The notes under the pieces are model-generated. The model had not been told where the DNA came from and ran no database searches. It saw nothing but the letters and a program-made list of their open reading frames with translations. Positions 51,998 to 63,824 of a stretch of DNA of 64,000 bases are shown here, one piece after another. The stretch comes from Marinobacter sp. (GTDB taxonomy: Bacteria; Pseudomonadota; Gammaproteobacteria; Pseudomonadales; Oleiphilaceae): contig JAGPVT010000052.1 in assembly GCA_018066865.1 (NCBI GenBank), positions 1 through 64,000 of the forward strand, in the 5' to 3' direction. How positions within the stretch are numbered: position 1 is the first letter of the stretch; each line of letters starts with the position of its first letter. A program made the translations under genes and the position numbers.

Positions 51998-52657
51998 TTA
52001 CCGGTAGCGTCGTTGGTCCAGCGTTGTCAGCCGCTCCGGGTGGAATACCATCAGGCCGGTAACAATTGCGCCGTTCACAAAACCCTCCGGTATCATGAAC
52101 AGTGGCAAGTACCGCAGGTAATCGTGAACCAGCTCGGAAAACTCGTAGACACCACTGACCCAGAGCATCAGGCACATCAACAAGCCGGCAACAGCTACTG
52201 AAATACCGGCCCCGAAAAACCCGCAGAAAAAAATATAGGCAAAAAAATTGCGGAAGTTACGGTGCCTCTCCCAAAGCATGATGCCTTGAGTCACGAGTGC
52301 TGGAACCATAACCGTCACCAGTCCATTTGCTGCGAACATCAACGCAGGCTCTCGGCCGGTGATAACGGTAATAACCAGTGCCAACAGCCCCGCAAACACC
52401 GCCAGTGCCCAGCCCAGTATCAGGGTAACCGCAGTAATACCGAAGATATGAATGGCGAGTCCGGGATAGATACCCGCCCGCAACTGCCAAATGAAGCCCA
52501 GCACCACAGCCGCGCCAAAAAACGAATGCTGCAACGCGTTGTCTGAACGCAGGTTGCGCCAACGTACCGAGCGAGCCGCCTGCACCAGAATCAACAGGAA
52601 CAGAGCCAGAGTTACCATCCACTGCCCGGTTGATAGCAGATTATCAGTCATGCCCAT
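51998..52657 (-). CDS. CbiM-like energy-coupling-factor permease family membrane protein
   Basis: ~220 aa, 6+ TM; ALQHSFFGAAVVLGFIWQLRAGIYPGLAIHIFGITAVTLILG; YLPLFMIPEGFVNGAIVTGLMVFHPERL. Confidence 0.65.
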   Translation of the reverse strand: MGMTDNLLSTGQWMVTLALFLLILVQAARSVRWRNLRSDNALQHSFFGAAVVLGFIWQLRAGIYPGLAIHIFGITAVTLILGWALAVFAGLLALVITVITGREPALMFAANGLVTVMVPALVTQGIMLWERHRNFRNFFAYIFFCGFFGAGISVAVAGLLMCLMLWVSGVYEFSELVHDYLRYLPLFMIPEGFVNGAIVTGLMVFHPERLTTLDQRRYR

Positions 52658-52769
52658 AATGAAAACGCCCACTGAAATCTGGAACAGATTCCCATGATAA
52701 CGATCTCAACCGTCATGCAGCTAATGATCTGTGCTATCCGAGCACAGAATCTCGGAAAACCCGCTCTAT

Positions 52770-54503
52770 TCAGGCAATTTTTTTAAGGGAAACGAGGCTG
52801 CCGGTGAGTGTCTGCCAAGCCTCAAACGTGCTCAGAAACACCTGCCCGCTCAGATGAGAAAGCAATTCCGTATTTTTCAGGCGGTCCATTACCGGCCCTT
52901 TCACCTCGGAGAGATGCAAACACACTCCGGCATCTTTCAGGCGCTCATTAATTGCCTCAAGGCTTTCCAGCGCCGAGGCATCCACCAGGTTGACCGCCGG
53001 GCATACCAGCACCAGATCTTTCAGCTCTGGCTGGCTAATCACCAGATCCATCACCGTCTCTTCCAGAAAGCGCGCATTGGCAAAATACAGGCTTTCATCC
53101 ACCCGTAAAAATGTGACTTTCGGGCACAGTAGCACGTCGTAACGAAGCACATTGCGGAAGTGCTCGGTGCCGGGAACCCGACCCACGACCGCGCTGTGGG
53201 GCCGGCTGGTGCGATAGAGGAACAGGCCAATAGAGAGCGCCACACCGGCAATTATGCCCGCCTCAACGCTGTGCGCGAGAGTCAGAAAAATAGTTACCAG
53301 CATGGCACCAAAATCGGTGCGCGAATAACGCCACGTGCGGCCCAGTGCTGGCAGATCGATCAGCGTCGCCACTGCAACAATAATGGTCGCTGCCAGAGTT
53401 GCCTGCGGCAGATAGGCAATGGCCGGCGTCAAAAACAGCGTAGCCAGGGCAATCCCGACGGCCGTGTACGCCCCGGCGGCCGGAGTTTCTGCGCCTGCAT
53501 CAAAGTTCACAACTGATCGTGAGAAGCCGCCGGTTACGGGCATTCCTCCTGATAAACCTGCACCAAGGTTAGCGGTACCCAGACCGATCAGCTCCTGATC
53601 CGGGTCGATCCGTTGGCGCCGCTTTGCCGCCAGCGTTTGCCCTACGGAAACCGATTCCACGAATCCAACGACGCTGATCAGCAAGGCACTGACCGCAAGC
53701 TGCTGCCACAAGCCCCAGTCCATTGAAGGCAATGTCAGCTCAGGAAGTCCCGAGGGCACAACACCGACCAAACGCACGCCTTGAGTGTCCAGCCGGAGTT
53801 GCCAGGCAACCAGCGTGGTGATCAGCACCGCCAGAATCGGCGCCGTTCTGGTGATGATATCGGCAGAGCGCGCGCCCACACCTGAGCGTATCAAGAGCGG
53901 TTTAAGGTACTTTCGAGCGAACATCAGAAACACCAGTGCACCGGTACCAATGGCAAGCGTTGATATATTGGTATCGCCTATCGACAAAATCAGCGACTGA
54001 CCGATCGTCAGCAGGTTCTGGCCCGAAGCCTGTACGCCAAAAATATGCTTGAGCTGGCTGGCAGCGATCACAATGCCGGAGGCGGTGATAAAACCGGATA
54101 TCACGGGATGGCTTAGAAAATTAGCCAGAAACCCCAGCCGCAGAATACCCATCATCGTGAGCATGAGCCCTGACATTATTGCCAGCAGAACAGCCCCGGC
54201 GACGTACTCAGGGCTCCCGGCCTCCGCCAGCGGCGCCAGTGCAGCTGCTGTCATGAGAGATGCGACCGCCACCGGCCCGACCGAAAGTGTGCGGCTTGTG
54301 CCGAAGATCGCGTAAATCACCAGCGGAAGAATACTGGCATAAAGGCCGATCTGCGCCGGTAAGCCCGCCAGCAGCGCGTAGGCAAGGGACTGCGGAATGA
54401 GCATAACGGTCACGATAACCGCAGCCACCAAGTCACTGGCGGCCTGACTGCGACCGTATTTCGGCGCCCACTGGAGAATAGGTAAATAGCGTTTCAAGTT
54501 CAT
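52770..54503 (-). CDS. SulP/SLC26 family anion transporter with STAS domain
   Basis: 577 aa; DLVAAVIVTVMLIPQSLAYALLAGLPAQIGLYASILPLVIYAIFGTSRTLSVGPVAVASLM; STAS C-terminus. Confidence 0.96.
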   Translation of the reverse strand: MNLKRYLPILQWAPKYGRSQAASDLVAAVIVTVMLIPQSLAYALLAGLPAQIGLYASILPLVIYAIFGTSRTLSVGPVAVASLMTAAALAPLAEAGSPEYVAGAVLLAIMSGLMLTMMGILRLGFLANFLSHPVISGFITASGIVIAASQLKHIFGVQASGQNLLTIGQSLILSIGDTNISTLAIGTGALVFLMFARKYLKPLLIRSGVGARSADIITRTAPILAVLITTLVAWQLRLDTQGVRLVGVVPSGLPELTLPSMDWGLWQQLAVSALLISVVGFVESVSVGQTLAAKRRQRIDPDQELIGLGTANLGAGLSGGMPVTGGFSRSVVNFDAGAETPAAGAYTAVGIALATLFLTPAIAYLPQATLAATIIVAVATLIDLPALGRTWRYSRTDFGAMLVTIFLTLAHSVEAGIIAGVALSIGLFLYRTSRPHSAVVGRVPGTEHFRNVLRYDVLLCPKVTFLRVDESLYFANARFLEETVMDLVISQPELKDLVLVCPAVNLVDASALESLEAINERLKDAGVCLHLSEVKGPVMDRLKNTELLSHLSGQVFLSTFEAWQTLTGSLVSLKKIA

Positions 54504-54510
54504 CCGGTGC

Positions 54511-55377
54511 TCAGAACAGGTTGACCGGTATTTTCAGGTAAACCTGGCCATTATCCTCTGCCGGTGGCATCTCTCCTGCACGCATATTGACCTGCACAGA
54601 CGGCAGAATCAGCCGGGGCATATCGAGGGTAGCGTCGCGCTCAGTGCGCATCTGTACAAACTCATCTTCACCAACACCATTATGCACGTGAATGTTGGCC
54701 TCACGCTGTTCTACCACCGTTGTCTGATGAGCGTACTCATCACGCCCCGGCGCCTTGTAGTCATGGCACAGGAAAATGCGGGTCTCTGAGGGCAGCGACA
54801 AAACCTTGCCGATTGATTGGTAAAGTACACGGGCATCGCCACCCGGGAAATCGCAGCGAGCGGTTCCATAATCCGGCATGAACAGAGTGTCGCCCACAAA
54901 TGCCGCGTCACCGATTACATAGGTCAGGCACGCAGGCGTGTGGCCCGGCGTGTGCATTACGCTGCACTCAAGCCCCCCAATAACGAAGATATCACCGTCC
55001 TTGAACAGGCGATCAAACTGGCTGCCATCGCGGGCGAATTCTGTACCTGCATTAAACGCCTTGCCAAAAATCTCCTGAACATCCCGGATGTGGGCGCCGA
55101 TACCGGTTTTACCACCGAGTTTCTCGTGGAGATAAGGCGCTGCGGAGAGGTGGTCCGCATGAACATGCGTCTCCAGAATCCACTCGACCTTCAGATCGTT
55201 TGACTGAACGTACTCAACAATCTCATCCGCTGAGCGCACATCTGTGGTGCCTGCGGCGTAGTCAAAATCGAGCACCGAATCGAGAATGGCACAGGCCTGG
55301 CTAGCGGGGTCACGCACGACATAACTGAATGTATTGGTGGGTTCATCGAAAAAATGCTGGACGATCGGATTGTTCAT
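54511..55377 (-). CDS. MBL-fold hydrolase, persulfide dioxygenase-like (Blh/ETHE1 type)
   Basis: ILETHVHADHLSAAPYLHEKLGGKTGIGAHI, HTPGHTPACLTYVIGDAAFVGDTLFMPDYGTARCDFPGG, CHDY. Confidence 0.9.
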   Translation of the reverse strand: MNNPIVQHFFDEPTNTFSYVVRDPASQACAILDSVLDFDYAAGTTDVRSADEIVEYVQSNDLKVEWILETHVHADHLSAAPYLHEKLGGKTGIGAHIRDVQEIFGKAFNAGTEFARDGSQFDRLFKDGDIFVIGGLECSVMHTPGHTPACLTYVIGDAAFVGDTLFMPDYGTARCDFPGGDARVLYQSIGKVLSLPSETRIFLCHDYKAPGRDEYAHQTTVVEQREANIHVHNGVGEDEFVQMRTERDATLDMPRLILPSVQVNMRAGEMPPAEDNGQVYLKIPVNLF

Positions 55378-55403
55378 GACGTTCACCTCCGTTGGGGCGG
55401 GAT

Positions 55404-55422
55404 CTTAGATTTTAATTCTAAG
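55404..55422. promoter_or_regulatory. AT-rich inverted repeat upstream of the MBL gene
   Basis: CTTAGA-TTTTAAT-TCTAAG perfect 6-bp arms. Confidence 0.45.
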
Positions 55423-55461
55423 GATATACCAAAACGGAATATTAGGTGAAATTCTCTTTTT

Positions 55462-56970
55462 TTATATGCGCGATACCCCTGATGCATCAACAAGACAGTC
55501 ACGTCCGGCCTGCTTTGCGCGATAGAGCCGGTCGTCTGCCAATCGGATAAGCGGATCCGGCGAGGCCGGGATGTCATTCAATTCCCCGATGGCGGCGATT
55601 CCCGCACTGACCGTCAACGGCACCACACAGCTTTCAAAAACGAAGTTGTGATTTCGTACCGAGCGGATAATGCGGCTTACGGTGTCCCGCACATCCGCCT
55701 GGCTCACACCACTGAACGCAACCACAAACTCCTCCCCTCCAAATCGCGCCACGACGTCGGTCTCCCGGGTCTGTTCAAGAAGAATGTCGGCAAACGTACG
55801 CAGACAGAAATCTCCCCCCAGGTGCCCGTTGGAATCATTAATGTGTTTGAAGCGATCCAGGTCAAACATCGCCAGAGTAAAGTGTTCACCGTGGCGACTG
55901 GCGCGGCTGAGCATTTCATTGAGCCTGGGCATCAAATACCGACGGTTATGCAAGGCGGTTAATGGATCACGAATGGACTGATTGAGGAGTTCGCTCTCAA
56001 GGCGGTGGCGTTCAAGCGCTCCGGAGAGCAAGCCCGATACGATAATCAGAAGGTCAGCCTGATCTTCGCGCCAGGCCCGTTTGCGCAGGGAGCTCACGCC
56101 AAAAAAACTGGTAACCAGGCCCCGGACCCGAACCGGTACGCAGAACATGGAACTGACACCCTGTTGCTCCAGCATGGTGCGCTCGGGTCCGGCAGGTATC
56201 TGCTCAATCTCTTCAACAAAAATGACCCGGTTGCCACTAACCATCTCATTGATCTTGCATTGCCACCACTCCAAACCGTCAGTAGGCACATTACGCTGAC
56301 TGTCGATGAGCGCTGGCACGCCGCCAGAACACCATTCGTAGGTGTTATCCATAACATGATAGTCCGGCGAGAACTCGTACAGGTAAGCGCGATCTACCTC
56401 AAAAAAAACGCCGATAGCGCACAGTAACTCGGTAATGCACTGATCAATGGCGCCAATGCCAAGATTGATAAATTTGGTAGACAGGTTGGCAATCAGCTTC
56501 TGAAAATCAGCCTGAAAGGCAGACTCAGTCTCACGCTCTCTGAGCGTGCGCTCGAGATCTTTGTAGCGCTGTATGTTGTGGAATTGGCCATACCAAACAG
56601 TGCTTCCGTCTGCTTGGCGCTCGGGCATTGAATTGACCTCAAACCAATCATAGTGCCCGGCCTTCATTCTCAGGCGTGCCTGGCGACGCCATCGGCTAAG
56701 AGTAATAGCAGACTCTGCAACACTGAGCTTCAAACCAGGCAAATCCTCCGGATGCACCGCAGAAAACATAGCTTCCGCGTTTTCCCGAAGTACCTCCGGG
56801 GCAATGCCTAGAACGCTTTGCACATGTTCGCTGATAAACACAAACCGGTGGGACTCCCCATCGGCGCTTAGCCAGTAGGTACTAAGCATGTCGGGAATAG
56901 CTGAAACCAGTTTCCGAAGCAAAGAGTCAGTATCGGTACGCCACTGACTCTGATCAGACTGTCCTGTCAT
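55462..56970 (-). CDS. PAS-GAF-GGDEF diguanylate cyclase
   Basis: ALHNRRYLMPRLNEML...VARFGGEEFVVAFSG intact GGEEF; GAF-like middle; start chosen at MTGQSDQSQW. Confidence 0.9.
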   Translation of the reverse strand: MTGQSDQSQWRTDTDSLLRKLVSAIPDMLSTYWLSADGESHRFVFISEHVQSVLGIAPEVLRENAEAMFSAVHPEDLPGLKLSVAESAITLSRWRRQARLRMKAGHYDWFEVNSMPERQADGSTVWYGQFHNIQRYKDLERTLRERETESAFQADFQKLIANLSTKFINLGIGAIDQCITELLCAIGVFFEVDRAYLYEFSPDYHVMDNTYEWCSGGVPALIDSQRNVPTDGLEWWQCKINEMVSGNRVIFVEEIEQIPAGPERTMLEQQGVSSMFCVPVRVRGLVTSFFGVSSLRKRAWREDQADLLIIVSGLLSGALERHRLESELLNQSIRDPLTALHNRRYLMPRLNEMLSRASRHGEHFTLAMFDLDRFKHINDSNGHLGGDFCLRTFADILLEQTRETDVVARFGGEEFVVAFSGVSQADVRDTVSRIIRSVRNHNFVFESCVVPLTVSAGIAAIGELNDIPASPDPLIRLADDRLYRAKQAGRDCLVDASGVSRI

Positions 56971-57232
56971 GAGCCACTCATCTGCTAACCGCGAATTCGC
57001 ATTATTTCTGAAAGTGTAGTTCACCGTGTCATACAGGGCTATTTCTAAACGGAAGCATTCGTTTCCCAAAGGTCTCCGGATCCGATTCCAACCAAGCGGG
57101 CGACTCTTGGTTAAAGGCTAGAGAGCGCTATTCAATCAGGAAAAAAATTTAAAGCCATGATACCTTTCTGACTCTCCCGATAGCTGGCGTTTCACTGCCC
57201 GAGGGAACACCCTCTGCTGAACGGAGCCGCCA

Positions 57233-57997
57233 ATGCCTACCGAAACAAAATCGATCTCACATGAATGGCAAGCCTTCTGGTTAGCCATTGGGTTTCTCAC
57301 CCGCATTCCCATGCTGGTACGCATAGATTACTCCCAGAAGCTCATGAATCAGTGCAGCATGTACTTTCCACTGATAGGCCTGTTGCTGGGCGCTTTGTAT
57401 GTCGGGCTGTTTGCACTGCTCAGCCTGGCATGGAGCCCACTGATCTGTGTACTTCTGGTGCTTTGTTTCCACCTGTTTATTACAGGCGCTTTTCATGAAG
57501 ACGGTCTTGCCGACAGCGTGGATGCGCTAGGTGGTGGCTATACCGTTGAAAAGCGCCTGGAAATCATGAAAGACAGCCGCATTGGCACCTATGGGACCGT
57601 TGCACTAGTAATGGCTCTCGGCCTGAAAGCGGCGTTGCTGCTGGATGCCCGGAACATTTGGCTGGCCTTGCTGGTCGCCCCTGCAATCAGCCGCCTGACA
57701 CCCCTGTTACTGATGGCCTTTCTGCCTTATGTCACCGACCCGAATAAGAGCAAAAGCAAGCCCGTGGCGGAAGGTTTCTCTCGCAAGCGTCTACTTGTCA
57801 GCATTGTATTTACCGCAGCAACAGTCTTGATTTTCAGCCCCTGGCTGCCGGCGTTGTTGCTGATGGCCATAACCGCCATTTTGACGGTTGCCCTGGTGTG
57901 GGGTTGGTATTTGCAACAGCAATTGGGCGGTTACACTGGCGATACACTGGGCGCCAGCGTGGTGTTTTGTGAGCTGGCGCTGCTGTTGGGCATGTAA
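57233..57997 (+). CDS. cobS: Adenosylcobinamide-GDP ribazoletransferase
   Basis: AFWLAIGFLTRIPMLVRIDYSQKLMNQCSMYFPLIGLLLG; FHEDGLADSVDALGGGYTVEKRLEIMKDSRIGTYGTVAL. Confidence 0.95.
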   Translation: MPTETKSISHEWQAFWLAIGFLTRIPMLVRIDYSQKLMNQCSMYFPLIGLLLGALYVGLFALLSLAWSPLICVLLVLCFHLFITGAFHEDGLADSVDALGGGYTVEKRLEIMKDSRIGTYGTVALVMALGLKAALLLDARNIWLALLVAPAISRLTPLLLMAFLPYVTDPNKSKSKPVAEGFSRKRLLVSIVFTAATVLIFSPWLPALLLMAITAILTVALVWGWYLQQQLGGYTGDTLGASVVFCELALLLGM

Positions 57998-58022
57998 GCA
58001 CCCAACAGCAGGTTGATATAAC

Positions 58023-58583
58023 TCAACGGTTAATGCGGGATATTTTGGTGCCTTCGATACTCAGCCCGGCCATCAGACCTTGCTGGCTGAAGATAAATGC
58101 ATAGGCATCGTTTTTAAGCGACGAACTTGAGAGGTTTTTCGCCACGCCTTCATCCACCAACACCACCGTCGGGCCGACACCAATCTCCCAGCCTTTCGAT
58201 TTTTCCAGATAGGATACAGCCTTATCTGTCATCAGAAAAACCGCATAGGCATAGGACTGAGCGCCTGCCTGCAAGCCCCAGGAGCCGGTAACCGAATTGT
58301 AGTAATCCGTCACCTCTGAGCCTTTCAACAAAACGCCTTCGCCGTAGCTGCCACCAAACACCAGCCCGGCTTTAACGATGTTGGGGAACACCAATATCGC
58401 TTTGGCGTCGCCAGACAGGGTTTTAGCAACGGGGTGAGCTTTGTAGAGTGATTCCAGTGCCTGTTTGGCATCGCGATCGAGGTCTTCCGCGCTCGCAGCC
58501 ATAGCTTGGCTTGCGCCTGTGATCGCGATAACAGAAGCCAGCGCGAGTGCAAATCCGAAAAACGTGTTACGCAGTGTGGTCAT
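58023..58583 (-). CDS. SYLF/YSC84-family lipid-binding exported protein
   Basis: Signal peptide; AKAILVFPNIVKAGLVFGGSYGEGVLLKG...YYNSVTGSWGLQAGAQSYAYAVFLMTDKA. Confidence 0.9.
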   Translation of the reverse strand: MTTLRNTFFGFALALASVIAITGASQAMAASAEDLDRDAKQALESLYKAHPVAKTLSGDAKAILVFPNIVKAGLVFGGSYGEGVLLKGSEVTDYYNSVTGSWGLQAGAQSYAYAVFLMTDKAVSYLEKSKGWEIGVGPTVVLVDEGVAKNLSSSSLKNDAYAFIFSQQGLMAGLSIEGTKISRINR

Positions 58584-58668
58584 GACACAGCCCTCCTGAT
58601 TGATCATCAGACTATAGATCAGTTGGATGAAAACTGACCATTACACCTGAGACATGCGGCGCTGAGGT

Positions 58669-59337
58669 TTAGCTATCCACTGAGCAGGAGACAATCCGCG
58701 AAAGATGGCTGTAGGGCATACCCGTTTCCTGATGCCAGTTGTTGAATGCTGCTTGCGCCTGCTGCAGCGCTTTTTTGCTTCCGGGTGAGGCATCCAGGAG
58801 ATCGGCGCGGCGAAGGCCGGTAATAACATCATGGGACAGAATGAAACCATCCCAGCCGACACGGCGCAGAAAATACTGCGCGCTGTTACCGCCCAGGCGG
58901 GAGCCATGTCGCTTGAGCCACAGCAACAGGCCAACCTGATCTTCTGACGGCCATTGCTTCAGGAAGGCACCAAAACTGCCGTGTTCGCGCGCGGCATCCA
59001 TAATCATGCGGGCATTCTCCGGTACCGTGCGGATCTTCTGCATGTTGCGCACAATACGCTCATCACGAACCAACTCTTCCAGAACGTCCGGCGGTACTTG
59101 CTGCCAGTACGCAGGCACAAAACCATGAAAAGCAGCTTCGAAATCCGACCACTTGTTGTCAATAACACGCCAGACAAACCCGGCTTTGAACACGCAACGG
59201 GTAATTTCAGAGAGGTAGCGATCATCCGTTCGCGCCTCCAGCTCAGTGACAGACGGCCGTTCTGGCAACAGAGCCTTCAGCTTTTCTACGCCGCCTTTGC
59301 GCGCAATTGCACGCTCATGAATATCTGAAAAACGCAT
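58669..59337 (-). CDS. DNA-3-methyladenine glycosylase I family protein
   Basis: MRFSDIHERAIARKGG...YLSEITRCVFKAGFVWRVIDNKWSDFEAAFHGF..., HhH-family glycosylase-like. Confidence 0.8.
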   Translation of the reverse strand: MRFSDIHERAIARKGGVEKLKALLPERPSVTELEARTDDRYLSEITRCVFKAGFVWRVIDNKWSDFEAAFHGFVPAYWQQVPPDVLEELVRDERIVRNMQKIRTVPENARMIMDAAREHGSFGAFLKQWPSEDQVGLLLWLKRHGSRLGGNSAQYFLRRVGWDGFILSHDVITGLRRADLLDASPGSKKALQQAQAAFNNWHQETGMPYSHLSRIVSCSVDS

Positions 59338-59565
59338 AGTATCTCGCCGTTTTGGGTGTAGATGGGCTTCGGAAAATTAATATAAATTTCATATTAATAG
59401 TGACCTACCTCAATTCCAATTTACTGTTTCTCGACTACTCTGATGGCTAACGGTCCCGAAAATCATGCCTTAATCAGGCTGAAGCGAAAGCGTTTGAAGC
59501 CCGGACCTGATGCTGGCATTGGCTATCTGTCGGTGTGGGCCAAGGAAAAGCGCTGCAATCGTTAA

Positions 59566-61423
<1,858 letters not shown>

Positions 61424-61427
<4 letters not shown>

Positions 61428-61726
61428 GCGCGAAAAATGATCGGTCCGCAGAAGACATCCGGCGCAGTGCCGAGCGCATGAAGCGCGCACGCAGTGAGCC
61501 CGGCGTAAGCCCTCTGCGGGGGCTGGGCGCTTTCGGAATCATCGGCTGGTCGATCGCAGTGCCCACCGTGGGTGGCGCATTTTTGGGGCTATGGCTGAAT
61601 AAGGTGGCACCACAGAACTTTTCCTGGCCCATTGCGCTGATCCTGGGCGGCGTCGTTGTCGGTGGCATTATTGCCTGGAACTGGATCGACAAAGAAGGGC
61701 CGGATCAGAAAGGAGATAAACGGTGA
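61424..61726 (+). CDS. atpQ: AtpI/AtpZ-like N-ATPase accessory protein
   Basis: 100 aa, two TM (GWSIAVPTVGGAFLGLWLNK; GGVVVGGIIAWNWI), position after atpC. Confidence 0.85.
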
Positions 61727-62037
61727 TAACGGTAGACTGGCACGCGGTGCTGCTGGGATTTTCTTTTGGTTTACCCGTCAGCGCACTGTTCTTTGCGGGC
61801 CTGGCTTGGGGTCTGCGACGTGCCTTGGGCTCTGACCAGCCTGGGCTCTGGCTGATGGCCAGTTCTTTATGCCGGATTGCGATACTGCTGGCTGTTGGTT
61901 TTCTGGTAACCGCTTCTACCGGAAGTAGCTGGACAGTGGCCGGCTATGCGCTGGCGTTTTTCCTGGCTCGGCTGATGACTATGCTCTGGGCCAGAGTGAC
62001 CAACGTACCCGCCACTGCCACACAGGGGGGCGCATAA
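61723..62037 (+). CDS. atpR: N-ATPase subunit AtpR
   Basis: 104 aa, 3 TM, position between atpQ and atpB. Confidence 0.85.
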   Translation: MITVDWHAVLLGFSFGLPVSALFFAGLAWGLRRALGSDQPGLWLMASSLCRIAILLAVGFLVTASTGSSWTVAGYALAFFLARLMTMLWARVTNVPATATQGGA

Positions 62038-62735
62038 TGCAGCTTACCCCCGATGATATCGTTGTTTTCACGCTGGCAGGCTGGAAGGTCAACGCCACCA
62101 TCGTCAATACCTGGATCGTGATGGCGCTACTGGTAGGTATTTCCATGGTGATTACCCGAAACCTGCGCGCCGATGTGCCACCCAATCGCTGGCGTACATC
62201 GCTGGAAGTGATCGTAAAGCTGATTCAGGGCCAGATCGAGGAAATCACCCGTAACTCGGCACGCCACGTGATGTACTTTGCCGGCACTCTGTTCCTGTTC
62301 ATCGCCTTATCAAACCTGATGCTGGTGATACCGGAGTTTTCGCCGCCCACGTCTTCGTTATCAACCACGGTGGCACTGACCTTGTCTGTGCTGGTGGCTG
62401 TACCGGTGCTTGGCATTGCCAGCGGCGGTGTAGGGTGCTACCTCAAAACGTTTGTTGAGCCCTCGGTCATCATGCTGCCGTTCAATATCATCGGTGAGTT
62501 CTCCCGGGGCATATCGCTGGCTATCCGTCTTTATGGCAACGTGATGAGCGGCGCCGTTGTCGTAGCCATTCTGCTTACCGTCGCGCCATTTTTCTTCCCG
62601 GTGATCATGGACATGCTCGGATTATTAACCGGCATGATTCAGGCTTATATCTTCGCCATTCTTGCCACTGTTTACATCTCATCTGCTTCAGCAGAGCCAA
62701 ACCCTTCATCTTTAAAAAAAGAGGATAAATCATGA
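62037..62735 (+). CDS. atpB: ATP synthase subunit a
   Basis: 232 aa; IIGEFSRGISLAIRLYGNVMSGAVVVAILL, conserved Arg region. Confidence 0.95.
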   Translation: MQLTPDDIVVFTLAGWKVNATIVNTWIVMALLVGISMVITRNLRADVPPNRWRTSLEVIVKLIQGQIEEITRNSARHVMYFAGTLFLFIALSNLMLVIPEFSPPTSSLSTTVALTLSVLVAVPVLGIASGGVGCYLKTFVEPSVIMLPFNIIGEFSRGISLAIRLYGNVMSGAVVVAILLTVAPFFFPVIMDMLGLLTGMIQAYIFAILATVYISSASAEPNPSSLKKEDKS

Positions 62736-63010
62736 CCGATCTTGCCATCATTGCGGCCATTTCGATTTTTACCGCCGGCTTTACCATCGCCATCGGCGTC
62801 ATTGGCCCCGCTCTGGGCGAGGGCCGGGCAGCCGCAGCCGCGATTGCCGCCATCGCCCAGCAACCGGATGCAGCCCCGACTCTTTCTCGAACCCTGTTTG
62901 TCAGCCTGGCGATGATTGAATCCACCGCCATTTACTGTTTTGTGTTGGCCTTGATTCTGATTTTTGCCAACCCGTTCTGGGACGCAATGCAGGCTGCCGC
63001 AGGAGGCTAG
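62732..63010 (+). CDS. atpE: ATP synthase subunit c
   Basis: 92 aa hairpin; IGPALGEGRAAAAAIAAIAQQPDAAPTLSRTLFVSLAMIESTAIYCFVLALILIF. Confidence 0.96.
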   Translation: MTDLAIIAAISIFTAGFTIAIGVIGPALGEGRAAAAAIAAIAQQPDAAPTLSRTLFVSLAMIESTAIYCFVLALILIFANPFWDAMQAAAGG

Positions 63011-63018
63011 AACAGATC

Positions 63019-63789
63019 ATGTCCATTGACTGGGTTACCGTTATCGCTCAGATCACCAACTTCCTCGTGCTGGTCTGGCTGCTGAAGCGCTTTCTCTACC
63101 GCCCGATCCTTGATGGTATTGACGCCCGCGAGGCTGAAATAACCCGCCGCATGGCCGAAGCCGGAGAGGCACAGCAAAAAGCACAGACGGCCGAAGCGGA
63201 ATACCGCCAGCAGCAAAAACAGCTGCTGTCTGACCAGGAGGCCGTGGTGGAACGGGCGCTGCGAGATTCGGAAAACCAACGTGATACCCTGCTGGCCGAT
63301 GCCCGCGCCAAGCTTGAGCAAGAGCAGAAAGACTGGCATAAGCATCTTGAGTCTGAGCGCCAGAAGTTTACCGCGCAACTGCAGCGAGCCGGAGAAGAGA
63401 CACTGCTGGAATTGACCCGTAAAGCGCTGCGCGATCTCGCGAATGAATCGCTGGAGGAAGCTATCGTTCGCCACGTCAGTGCGCGACTGCGCCCGATTGC
63501 GAGCGAGCTCTCCGACGCCGCAGGCGGCAGTAAGGAGGCGGTAGCAACGACTCGCGACACTTTGCCCAAGGCGGCACAGGCGCTGATGCAGGCCGATATC
63601 AAAAACCTGCTGCCAGGCATTAACCTGCGCTTTGAAACCGACCCACAGCAGGCGCCGGGACTGGTTCTCCGGGTTGGCGGTGCCCAGGTAGCCTGGACAG
63701 TTGACAGCTACACCGAAGAGTTTGATGCACTGTTAAGCGAACGCATGGCTGCCGGTGCTTCCGGCCGGATTCAGCCCGCTGGGGCATAA
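63019..63789 (+). CDS. atpF: ATP synthase subunit b, extended form
   Basis: 256 aa; FLVLVWLLKRFLYRPILDGIDAREAEITRRMAEA, long coiled coil and extra C-terminal domain. Confidence 0.92.
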   Translation: MSIDWVTVIAQITNFLVLVWLLKRFLYRPILDGIDAREAEITRRMAEAGEAQQKAQTAEAEYRQQQKQLLSDQEAVVERALRDSENQRDTLLADARAKLEQEQKDWHKHLESERQKFTAQLQRAGEETLLELTRKALRDLANESLEEAIVRHVSARLRPIASELSDAAGGSKEAVATTRDTLPKAAQALMQADIKNLLPGINLRFETDPQQAPGLVLRVGGAQVAWTVDSYTEEFDALLSERMAAGASGRIQPAGA

Positions 63790-63824
63790 ACCCGGTTGTG
63801 CACAAAGAGGGTAAATAAAACACT

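Noticed and set aside
57070-57232. Cobalamin riboswitch upstream of cobS
   Set aside because: Leader is short and I see no convincing B12-box; a covariance-model search would be needed
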